Assembly (NCBI GenBank): GCA_034007705.1
Contig: JAVEQK010000013.1
Coordinates: 17,381 to 81,380, forward strand
Reading direction: 5' to 3'
Origin: UBA10518 sp022837185
Lineage (GTDB): Bacteria; Desulfobacterota; Desulfobulbia; Desulfobulbales; Desulfobulbaceae
Length of the DNA: 64,000 bases
The notes below the pieces were generated by a model. It had not been told where the DNA came from and searched no databases. It saw nothing but the letters and a program-made list of their open reading frames with translations. Positions 35,709-42,963 of this stretch are shown piece by piece; within the stretch, counting starts at the first letter, position 1; every line of letters starts with the position of its first letter. A program made the position numbers and the translations under genes.

Positions 35709-35788
35709 AAATAGGCAGGTTTGAACAAAATGTTGATTTCACCCGGATTTTCAGAACCGTTCGGGCAGGCTGTACCGTATCACCCAAC

Positions 35789-35829
35789 GCTTCGGGTCCT
35801 CTGATCACCGCAACCCGAGCCAGAGGACC
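35789..35829 (+). promoter_or_regulatory. Leader hairpin sequestering the ribosome-binding site
   Basis: GGTCCTCTG (35795-35803) pairs perfectly with CAGAGGACC (35821-35829). The latter contains the ribosome-binding site AGAGGA, eight bases before ATG 35836. A competing helix, GCTTCGGGT (35789-35797) with ACCCGAGC (35813-35820), one base bulged, uses part of the same arm. The two helices exclude each other. Confidence 0.45.
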
Positions 35830-35835
35830 GTTGAC

Positions 35836-36525
35836 ATGGATGAGCTGCGCAATACATGGATGGGGCGAAGCTATTACCGGCTGGTACACCGGGGGTTGAT
35901 GCCGCTTGCCGAACGGGTCGGGCTGACGGCCAATCAGGCGACGGCCCTCGGACTGGCCGCGGCGGTTCTGGTCCCGGCCGGCTATCTGTTTCATCCTTTG
36001 GCGGGCGCCGGAATGATCCTGCTGTCGGGCTTTGCCGACACCATGGACGGCATGCTGGCCCGCAGCCGCAAGCAGCCTTCAATGTACGGCGCCTTTCTCG
36101 ACTCCTGCCTGGACAGGGTTTCGGACGGCTTGTATCTGATGGGCATCTGGATTCTGTTCTGGCCCGATCATCATCCCCTGGCCGGAGGCCTTGTCATGGG
36201 CATGTGCCTGATCTCCACCTCCCTCATCAGTTATGCCAAGGCCCGGGCCGAGAGTCTGGGTGCCCCTCTTGCCGGCGGTTTGATGGAAAGGGCGGCCCGT
36301 ATTGTTTATCTGCTGGCCTGGACGCTGGCCGTGGCCGCGATTCCGGGGGCGGAAGGAACTGTGCTGTGGGCCGGGGCGCTGCTCTATCTGGCTCTGACCG
36401 GGGCTACCGCCGGGCGGCGGATGTTCCTGGCCAAGGTGCTGCTTGACCGGGGAGGGAACCGACCCGGGGCGGACCGGGAGGGCGCGGCCGGGGTCGTGTC
36501 CTCGACGGCCTCCGGCGATGCGTAG
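35836..36525 (+). CDS. CDP-alcohol phosphatidyltransferase, likely phosphatidylinositol-phosphate synthase type
   Basis: A 229-residue membrane enzyme that swaps CMP on a CDP-alcohol for a second alcohol. The catalytic motif is complete: D-x2-D-G-x2-A-R-x8-G-x3-D-x3-D in FADTMDGMLARSRKQPSMYG and FLDSCLDR (about 66-94). Five to six hydrophobic segments surround it. The next gene makes myo-inositol phosphate, so the alcohol acceptor is probably inositol phosphate, giving phosphatidylinositol phosphate. That substrate is inferred from context and from similar actinobacterial and archaeal enzymes. Confidence 0.85.
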   Translation: MDELRNTWMGRSYYRLVHRGLMPLAERVGLTANQATALGLAAAVLVPAGYLFHPLAGAGMILLSGFADTMDGMLARSRKQPSMYGAFLDSCLDRVSDGLYLMGIWILFWPDHHPLAGGLVMGMCLISTSLISYAKARAESLGAPLAGGLMERAARIVYLLAWTLAVAAIPGAEGTVLWAGALLYLALTGATAGRRMFLAKVLLDRGGNRPGADREGAAGVVSSTASGDA

Positions 36526-36600
36526 CCTCCCTCCCCCATGAGGCGCGCACCCGGACAATCAGGCGGAAGCCCCTTTGCAGGCGGCGAGCGTCCTGCGTTG

Positions 36601-36629
36601 TTGCTTTTTTACGAGATTGTCAATACAAT
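36601..36629 (+). promoter_or_regulatory. Possible promoter for ino1
   Basis: TTGCTT (36601-36606) and TACAAT (36624-36629) with a 17-base spacer, about 40 bases upstream of the start codon. Confidence 0.45.
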
Positions 36630-36671
36630 CGATAGTTCGTTTCAATCAAATCACCCGGAGGAAAGACATCA

Positions 36672-37835
36672 ATGAACGAGATCCGAATCGCCATAGCCGG
36701 TGTCGGCAATTGCGCCAGCGCGTTGATACAGGGGATTCACTACTACGGCGAAGATGCCGGACGCGATCCCATCGGCCTCATGCACCCGGTCATAGGCGGA
36801 TACCGGCCCGGAGACATCAGACCGGTGGCCGCCTTCGACGTCGACAGGCGCAAGGTCGGCAAGGATCTCTCCGAGGCGGTCTTCGCGCCGCCCAACTGCA
36901 CCTGCACTTTTTTCGATCGGATCCCCAACCTCGGCGTGCCCGTGCACATGGGCCCCATCCTTGACGGCCTCTCCGAGCACATGCGCAATTACCCGGAGCA
37001 CCGGACGTTCGTTCCATCCGATGCCGCTCAGCCCGGCAAAAAGGAGGTGGTGGAGATTCTGCGGCGGAGCGGGGCCGAGATCCTGCTCAACTACCTGCCG
37101 GTGGGCTCCGAGGAGGCCAGCCGTTTTTATGCGGAGTGCGCTCTGGAGGCCGGTCTGGCCTTCATCAACAACATCCCGGTCTTCATCGCCAGCAACCCGG
37201 AATGGGCGGCCCGTTTCACCGCCGCCGGTCTGCCGGTCATCGGCGACGACATCAAGAGCCAACTGGGCGCCACCATCACCCACCGGGTGCTGACCGACCT
37301 CTTCGCCAAGCGCGGCGTCAAGCTGGAGCGCACCTACCAGTTGAACACCGGCGGCAACACCGATTTTCTCAACATGCTCAACCGCCACCGGCTGATGTCA
37401 AAAAAGATTTCCAAGACCGAGGCGGTGCAGGCGGTATGCGCCCAGCGGATGGACAGCGACAACATCCATGTCGGTCCCAGCGACTATGTCCCCTGGCAGA
37501 ACGACAACAAGGTCTGTTTCATCCGCATGGAAGGCAAATTGTTCGGCGATGTCCCCATGAACCTGGAGCTGCGCCTGTCGGTGGAGGATTCCCCCAATTC
37601 AGCCGGAGTGGCCATCGATGCCGTCCGCTGCGCCAAGCTGGCGCTGGAGCGGGGTCTCGCCGGACCCCTGGACGCCCCGTCGGCATATTTCTGCAAGCAT
37701 CCGCCGCGGCAGTTCACCGACGACGAGGCCTATCGCCTGACCGAAGCCTTCATTGCCCGGCCGCCGGCCGGACAGACCGTCAGGACGCAGGCGGAAAGTT
37801 ACGAACTGGAGGCGGACAAGGTCAAGTACAATTAG
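36672..37835 (+). CDS. ino1: myo-Inositol-1-phosphate synthase
   Basis: An NAD-dependent enzyme converting glucose 6-phosphate to inositol 1(3)-phosphate; 387 residues, the length of the short bacterial/archaeal class. The N-terminal Rossmann motif is IAIAGVGNCASALIQG. LLNYLPVGSEEASRFYAE, GDDIKSQLGATITHRVL and LNTGGNTDFLNML are the conserved active-site blocks. GGAGGAAAG precedes the ATG. It follows the phosphatidyltransferase after 146 bases and ends 4 bases from the convergent MscS gene. Confidence 0.95.
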   Translation: MNEIRIAIAGVGNCASALIQGIHYYGEDAGRDPIGLMHPVIGGYRPGDIRPVAAFDVDRRKVGKDLSEAVFAPPNCTCTFFDRIPNLGVPVHMGPILDGLSEHMRNYPEHRTFVPSDAAQPGKKEVVEILRRSGAEILLNYLPVGSEEASRFYAECALEAGLAFINNIPVFIASNPEWAARFTAAGLPVIGDDIKSQLGATITHRVLTDLFAKRGVKLERTYQLNTGGNTDFLNMLNRHRLMSKKISKTEAVQAVCAQRMDSDNIHVGPSDYVPWQNDNKVCFIRMEGKLFGDVPMNLELRLSVEDSPNSAGVAIDAVRCAKLALERGLAGPLDAPSAYFCKHPPRQFTDDEAYRLTEAFIARPPAGQTVRTQAESYELEADKVKYN

Positions 37836-37839
37836 GTTG

Positions 37840-38949
37840 TCAGGAGCCGGGAGCATCCGGTTTCCGCTCCGGCTCCACCAGGCGGACGTCTCTTTGCGGG
37901 AAGGGAATGGTGATGCCTTCCCGGTTGAAGGCCTCGTAGACGGCCTTGAGCAGGTTGTGGGTCTGCATGCCCTTTTCCCGGGGATTTTCGGCCCACACCA
38001 GGAGCTGAAAGTTGACCGAGGAGTCGGCGAACCCCCTGATTCTGACCCGCGGTTCCGGTATGGCGGCCAGAGTCTCGTTTTCCCGGGCCACCCGCAGGAG
38101 GATTTCCTCCACCCTGGACAGGTCGCTGCCGTAGGCGACTCCGACGTCAATCCTGATCCGGAATCTCGGCAGCGGCGCGCTTTCGTTGATGATCATGCTG
38201 TTGGCCAGGATGGAATTGGGAATGGTGATCAGGACATCGTCCCGGGTCTGGATCCTGGTGGAGCGGATGCCCATATCCATCACTTCCCCCCTTTCTCCGC
38301 TGTCGAGGATGATGAAGTCCCCTACCTTGTAGGCCCGGTCGGCAAAAAGGGAAATGCCGCCGAAGAAGTTGGCCATGGTGTCCTTGGCGGCCAGGGCGAT
38401 GGCGATGCCGGCAATGCCCGCGGAGGCGAAGAGCGGCGTCAGGTCGATGTTCCAGATGATCAGGACCCAGCAGAAACCGGCAAAGAGAATGATCACCCGG
38501 GAGACGTTCTTCAGCAGCAGGAAGACGTCCCTGTCGATCCGTTTTTTTTCCAGGAAGCCGGCCATGTTTGCATCGTTGAGCCGGTTGATCTCCCTGAGGA
38601 CGACGCCCCACCAGAGGAGGAAGATCAATGTCCCGGTTATGCCGGGCAGGACGAGGTTCCAGGGAACCGGGAGCTCCGGCGGCAGATGAAGGGCGTGGAG
38701 AACGCCGAAAAGCAGGATCGACAGGCAGAGCGGCCGGTGAAAAAAGGAAATGATCCTGTCCTCGGCCTGTATGCCGGCGCGGCGGGCCAGCCTCCTGAGC
38801 AGCCGGTCGATGGACAGGTCGGCGGCCTTGGCCAGCACCGCATACAGCACAATGATGTACATCCGCCGGACAAGCGGTTGGTCCTGCAGCTCTCGAACCA
38901 GCGCGGTCGTTTCGCTGAGAAAGGTGCTGCTCAGGAAGGAAAAATCCAT
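37840..38949 (-). CDS. MscS-family mechanosensitive channel
   Basis: 369 residues. Four or so N-terminal membrane helices are followed by the pore helix, Gly/Ala-rich as in MscS (ASAGIAGIAIALAAKDTMANFFGGISLFADRAYKVGDFI, about 175-213). The cytoplasmic beta domain follows (GEVMDMGIRSTRIQTRDDVLITIPNS), and a C-terminal alpha/beta part ends in GITIPFPQRDVRL. It would release osmolytes on hypo-osmotic shock. It is the second minus-strand gene after the zinc ribbon protein, with a 21-base gap. Confidence 0.93.
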   Translation of the reverse strand: MDFSFLSSTFLSETTALVRELQDQPLVRRMYIIVLYAVLAKAADLSIDRLLRRLARRAGIQAEDRIISFFHRPLCLSILLFGVLHALHLPPELPVPWNLVLPGITGTLIFLLWWGVVLREINRLNDANMAGFLEKKRIDRDVFLLLKNVSRVIILFAGFCWVLIIWNIDLTPLFASAGIAGIAIALAAKDTMANFFGGISLFADRAYKVGDFIILDSGERGEVMDMGIRSTRIQTRDDVLITIPNSILANSMIINESAPLPRFRIRIDVGVAYGSDLSRVEEILLRVARENETLAAIPEPRVRIRGFADSSVNFQLLVWAENPREKGMQTHNLLKAVYEAFNREGITIPFPQRDVRLVEPERKPDAPGS

Positions 38950-38970
38950 GGGCGCCTCAAGGGGAGGAAA

Positions 38971-39159
38971 TCACTCCATCCCCGGCTCCCAGTCGTCGAG
39001 CTGCCGGGCTTCGTCAATGAGCATTATGGGAATGTCGTCGCGGATCGGATACAGCAGCCGGCAATGGTCGCAGATCAGGCCGTTGCCGTCGCCGGTCAGC
39101 CTGACCGGGTGCTTGCATTTCGGACAGGCTAAAATATCGAGCAGTTCCTGTTTGATCAT
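38971..39159 (-). CDS. Trm112-like / UPF0434 (YcaR) zinc ribbon protein
   Basis: 62 residues. LLDILACPKCKHPVRL and LICDHCRLLYPIRDDIPIMLIDEARQL give the C-P-x-C and C-x2-C pairs and conserved tail of the YcaR/Trm112 family. ATG 39159 matches the family N-terminus; the longer frame to 39222 does not. Trm112 proteins activate methyltransferases; the bacterial partners are uncertain. It leads the mscS gene on the same strand. Confidence 0.88.
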   Translation of the reverse strand: MIKQELLDILACPKCKHPVRLTGDGNGLICDHCRLLYPIRDDIPIMLIDEARQLDDWEPGME

Positions 39160-39295
39160 GGAGGTACCCCCGTGGTCGTTGGTGTCATACTGCCCGCCGG
39201 GACAACGGAACGAGGCAGCCATTGAAGGACACCATACCCAAAAAAAAGATTATTCGCCAGAGCGGAAAGGGCAGGGCGCGGGTTTCAGGTAATAA

Positions 39296-39324
39296 TTGCG
39301 TCATCGGTCGGAACGGTATATTAT
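39296..39324 (+). promoter_or_regulatory. Possible promoter for the CFI-box protein
   Basis: TTGCGT (39296-39301), a 17-base spacer and TATTAT (39319-39324), about 50 bases before the ATG. Confidence 0.45.
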
Positions 39325-39375
39325 TATTTTATGGTTGATGGAAATCGGAAAAGTCAAAAGCCGTGAGAGATTGAC

Positions 39376-41760
39376 ATGAAGGCATGGAAAACCATCCCCC
39401 TTGGCGGATTGATAACGGTGTTGCTCCTGGCCGGTTTGGTTGCGGCCGCGGAAATCGGCAGACTCGATGCATCATTCGGCAGCGACGGCAGGGTGGTGAC
39501 CGCGCCGGGTATTTTCGCCGACCAGGCCTACGCGGTCCGGGTCCAGCCCGACGGCAGGATTCTGGTGGCCGGATCGTCCTCCAACGGCGTCGACCTCGAC
39601 TTCGCCCTGATCCGCTTAACACAGGACGGTCAGCTTGATCCGACCTTCAATTTCAACGGCATCGTCACCACCCAGGTGGGCTCCGATGATGATGAAATCG
39701 CCGCCATCGCCGTCCAGGATGACGGATACATCGTCGCGGCCGGATACAGCATGAACAGCGGCAGCCGTGATTTTGCCCTGGCGCGGTACACCCCGGACGG
39801 TCAGCTTGATCCATCCTTCGGCGAGGGCGGCATCGTCCAGGACGGGTACGGCGGCGGCAACGATGAAATCACCGCCCTGGCCGTCGATCCCGAGGGCAGG
39901 CTGGTGATTGCCGGCTATACCACGGGCACGGCCGGCCGGGCGGTCATTGCCGGCCGTTACCTTTCCAGCGGCGCCCCTGACCCCTCCTTCGGCGACAACG
40001 GCCAGAGCCTGATCGGCATCGGCCGGGACGCGCTGGCACGCGGCATTGACATCGACGAGCAAGGCAGGATCATCCTTGCCGGGTCATTCTTTCATGAAAA
40101 CCGGACGGAAGCCATGGCCCTGCGCTTCACCGAAAACGGCCAACTGGACGGTGCATTCGGCGTGGAGGGACTTGCCGTTCCCGTCCAGATCGGACAGCAG
40201 ACCGAGGGCTACGGGATCCGGATCGGCGATGACGGCTCGATTCTGATCGCCGGCTCGATTTCCAACGAAGACGGTCTTGACAGCGCCCTGTTCAGGTTCA
40301 CGGAATCGGGCCGCCCTGACGCCGGTTTCGGCGTCAACGGCATGCTGGTCGTCAGCGCCGCCCAGGAGGACGACATGGTCCTGGCGGTTGATGTGCTGGA
40401 CGGGGTGATCGTTGCCAGCGGTTTTGCCGTGGTGGACGGGGTCAGGGAATTTCTCCTGATTTCCCACAGCCGGGACGCCGGGGACCAGGGAGTGTCCTTT
40501 GCCCTGAATGGCGGCGGCGGTTCGACCGGCCTGCAGATCAATGAGCTGCAGGTGGCGGACTCCTACGGCCGGTATGCCAGCAGCGCTGAAGCCGGCCGGG
40601 CAACGGCCCAGACGACGATTGTGACCACTCCCTTCGGTTATTTTTCCGACGATATCAGCTATGGCGTCGCCGTGCAGCCTGACGGCAGGGCGGTGGCGGC
40701 CGGCCTGACCGAAGAGAACGATATGACCAGCTTTGCCGTTGCCCGGTATGCCTCGGCCCGGGCCCTGGAGAACGAGTTCGCGAGCTCTTCCAGCGACGGT
40801 GCGCGGGCAAGCTGGCTCGAGACCAGGGAGCCCCTTGAAGTGACCCGCAACAGCGCCATCAGCGGCGGAGTGGTAGAAAGTTCCGGCAACACCGTGACCA
40901 GGCGGGGAGTGGTGTTCAGCATCGCCCCCGATCCGATTCTGCGGGAGGTCCCGGCGGGCACCGACACATCCACCCCTCCTCCGAGCGCGAGTGAAACCGG
41001 CGCCCCGCTGCAAACGGGGCAGCCGCCGGCCGGGACCACATCGGCAACCCTGGAGTTGCAAACCGGGGAAAATGCCCTCTCCCGGTATGCCGCCGCCGGC
41101 GGGCCAGGCCTGCGTCCAGTCTTCCCCATGGGCGGCTTGCTGGTCGGAACGGCCATTGCCCAGGATACGACTCCGACTCCGACTCCGGCCATCGGCAACT
41201 CGGCCATGACGGTGACGACCACCGATACCCCCAGGTTCGCGGCCGGCGACAGCGTCTTTGACCTGTCCACCCCGCAATACGCCCTGGAAGGCTTCACGGA
41301 GGACGGGGCCGGGACCGGCGCCTTCAGCTCGATACTGACGGACCTGCGCCCGAGCACGGTGTACTACGTACGGGCCTATGCAGTCACCGGCGACGGCAAG
41401 ATATTCTACGGCAACCAGATTGATTTCAAAACCACGGACGCCTGCTTTATCGCGACGGCCGCCTATGGCAGTCTGTTCCATCCCTGTGTAACGATCCTGA
41501 GGGATTTCCGCGACCGGTTCCTCCTGACCAACGCGGCGGGGCAATACCTGGTGGCCGCCTATTATCAATTTTCGCCCCCGGCGGCCGAGTTTATCGCCGA
41601 CCACCCCGCCCTGCGCCGGCTGGTCCAGGTGGGGCTGCTGCCGGTGGTCGGCTTCGGATGGCTGACCGTCCATTACGGGACCTCGCTTCTCCTGTTTGCG
41701 GCGTTCATGATCCTGGGATCTGGCTTTGCGGTGCGCGCAGCGGGCGGGCGAAAGAAGTGA
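39376..41760 (+). CDS. Secreted delta-60 repeat beta-propeller protein with CFI-box-CTERM tail
   Basis: 794 residues. A signal peptide (1 to about 25) precedes a series of roughly 60-residue delta-60 (DUF5122) repeats over about 29-470. Each has the pattern LDPSFGxxG...AVQPDGRILVAG...FALARY, which would fold as a beta-propeller. A Thr/Pro-rich linker and a fibronectin-like segment (about 600-685, LRPSTVYYVRAYAV) follow. The end from 690 on is CFIATAAYGS, then LRxFRDRFLLTNAAGQ, YYQFSPP and a hydrophobic helix with RRKK-like basic end, matching CFI-box-CTERM sorting domains. It lies just upstream of gspG and gspH. Function beyond surface display is unknown. Confidence 0.88.
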   Translation: MKAWKTIPLGGLITVLLLAGLVAAAEIGRLDASFGSDGRVVTAPGIFADQAYAVRVQPDGRILVAGSSSNGVDLDFALIRLTQDGQLDPTFNFNGIVTTQVGSDDDEIAAIAVQDDGYIVAAGYSMNSGSRDFALARYTPDGQLDPSFGEGGIVQDGYGGGNDEITALAVDPEGRLVIAGYTTGTAGRAVIAGRYLSSGAPDPSFGDNGQSLIGIGRDALARGIDIDEQGRIILAGSFFHENRTEAMALRFTENGQLDGAFGVEGLAVPVQIGQQTEGYGIRIGDDGSILIAGSISNEDGLDSALFRFTESGRPDAGFGVNGMLVVSAAQEDDMVLAVDVLDGVIVASGFAVVDGVREFLLISHSRDAGDQGVSFALNGGGGSTGLQINELQVADSYGRYASSAEAGRATAQTTIVTTPFGYFSDDISYGVAVQPDGRAVAAGLTEENDMTSFAVARYASARALENEFASSSSDGARASWLETREPLEVTRNSAISGGVVESSGNTVTRRGVVFSIAPDPILREVPAGTDTSTPPPSASETGAPLQTGQPPAGTTSATLELQTGENALSRYAAAGGPGLRPVFPMGGLLVGTAIAQDTTPTPTPAIGNSAMTVTTTDTPRFAAGDSVFDLSTPQYALEGFTEDGAGTGAFSSILTDLRPSTVYYVRAYAVTGDGKIFYGNQIDFKTTDACFIATAAYGSLFHPCVTILRDFRDRFLLTNAAGQYLVAAYYQFSPPAAEFIADHPALRRLVQVGLLPVVGFGWLTVHYGTSLLLFAAFMILGSGFAVRAAGGRKK

Positions 41761-41844
41761 ATCCTGAACCGCCCGCCGGTGGGCAGGCGGTAAAATGAAC
41801 AGATATTTCAATAGCATAACTTTATAACGGAAACCTGACGATTG

Positions 41845-42318
41845 ATGATGACCTGCAACAAAAAAACCAATCAGCCATTGCGGCTGCTGACCGATACCCG
41901 CGGCTTTACCCTGATAGAAATCATGGTGGTCATGGTGATCCTCGGCATTCTGGCCGGCCTGATAGTTCCCAGGATCATGGACAGACCGGAGGAAGCGCGG
42001 CGGACCAAGGCGGCGATCCAGATCCAGTCCATTGAACAGGCCCTGAAGCTGTATAAGCTCGACAACGGCATCTACCCGACCACGGAACAGGGGCTCCAGG
42101 CCCTGGTCGAACCCCCGTCGGTGGGGCGCCTGGCCAAAAGATGGCGGGAGGACGGGTACCTGGAAAAAGGCAGGGTGCCGAAGGACCCCTGGGGCTATGA
42201 TTTTGTCTATATCTCCCCGGGCCTGCACGGCGATTTCGACCTGATGTCCTACGGTCCCGACGGCGAGCCCGGCGGCGAGGGCAATGACGCCGATATCAAT
42301 AACTGGGAAATCGAATAG
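41845..42318 (+). CDS. gspG: Type II secretion major pseudopilin GspG
   Basis: 157 residues. A short basic leader ends at the prepilin cleavage site G-FTLIE (RGFTLIEIMVVMVILGILAGLIVP), then an N-terminal helix. KAAIQIQSIEQALKLYKLDNGIYPTTEQGLQALV and DPWGYDFVYISPG are the GspG signatures, including the calcium-binding C-terminal region. ATG 41845 is used; ATG 41848 and TTG 41842 are adjacent. gspH begins 31 bases past the stop. No other gsp gene is in the window, so the rest of the system is elsewhere. Confidence 0.95.
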   Translation: MMTCNKKTNQPLRLLTDTRGFTLIEIMVVMVILGILAGLIVPRIMDRPEEARRTKAAIQIQSIEQALKLYKLDNGIYPTTEQGLQALVEPPSVGRLAKRWREDGYLEKGRVPKDPWGYDFVYISPGLHGDFDLMSYGPDGEPGGEGNDADINNWEIE

Positions 42319-42349
42319 CGGTCGACCGAAGAAGGGCGGACGGGCTGCA

Positions 42350-42877
42350 ATGGGCCCCGGCGCGGCATCTTCCGGGGGGTTCACCCTGCTTGAAATCATG
42401 ATCGTCCTGGTGATCATCACCCTGACGACATCATTCGCGGTCCCCGCCCTGCGCGACAGTCTCTACACCGATCAGCTCAAATCCACCTCCAGGAAGCTTG
42501 TCGGGCTGGTTTCCGAAGCGAGCCAGGAAGCGTTGGGCAGCCGGGCCGCCCATCTGCTGCATGTTGATTTTGAGCGCAACCTGGTGTGGATCACTCCGGA
42601 GAGCCCGGCCCCGGACGAATCCGAACCGCGGCGGCTCAGGGAGATGAAGATTCCCGAATCCGTCAGGGTGGCCGGTGTCGCCTCCGTGTATGGGGGCAAA
42701 AGAGCCGGCGGGACAACAACGATCCGGTTCACGGAAAAGGGCTACGTCGACCGGACGTTTATCCACCTGCGCTCGGAAGACGGCCGTGTTATGACCCTCA
42801 TGCTGTCGCCGTTCATGGTGGTTTCCCGGATCAGTGACGCCTACGTGGAACTCGAGGATCAAGCGGCATCGTTCTGA
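42350..42877 (+). CDS. gspH: GspH/FimT-family minor pseudopilin
   Basis: 175 residues. The prepilin motif GGFTLLEIMIVLVIITLTTSFAVPALRD is followed by a GspH-type beta domain. ATG 42350 gives a leader of 11 residues, fitting prepilins; an in-frame ATG at 42284 lies inside gspG and is less likely. Related proteins cap or initiate the type II pseudopilus. It lies between gspG and the exported pentapeptide protein on one strand. Confidence 0.87.
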   Translation: MGPGAASSGGFTLLEIMIVLVIITLTTSFAVPALRDSLYTDQLKSTSRKLVGLVSEASQEALGSRAAHLLHVDFERNLVWITPESPAPDESEPRRLREMKIPESVRVAGVASVYGGKRAGGTTTIRFTEKGYVDRTFIHLRSEDGRVMTLMLSPFMVVSRISDAYVELEDQAASF

Positions 42878-42963
42878 GCGGTGAGGGGGAAGGTTCGATC
42901 CCGCCACGGGCACCCTTTGCCCGCGGCGTGGTCCGGAAGGGAATTTCACCAAGGACAAGGTAT

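Larger units (their letters stand above)
35283..35835. other. Intergenic region between ppsA and the phosphatidyltransferase
   Basis: 553 bases without a convincing gene. An 83-codon frame at 35433-35684 has arginine- and proline-rich shadow composition and is left out. The stretch contains a 16-bp perfect hairpin (35301-35339), a predicted promoter (35681-35708), and a leader ending in a hairpin that covers the ribosome-binding site. Confidence 0.65.

Noticed and set aside
40084..42420. A 778-codon minus-strand frame across the CFI-box gene and gspG
   Set aside because: Antisense shadow; it spans two genes with strong plus-strand signatures.
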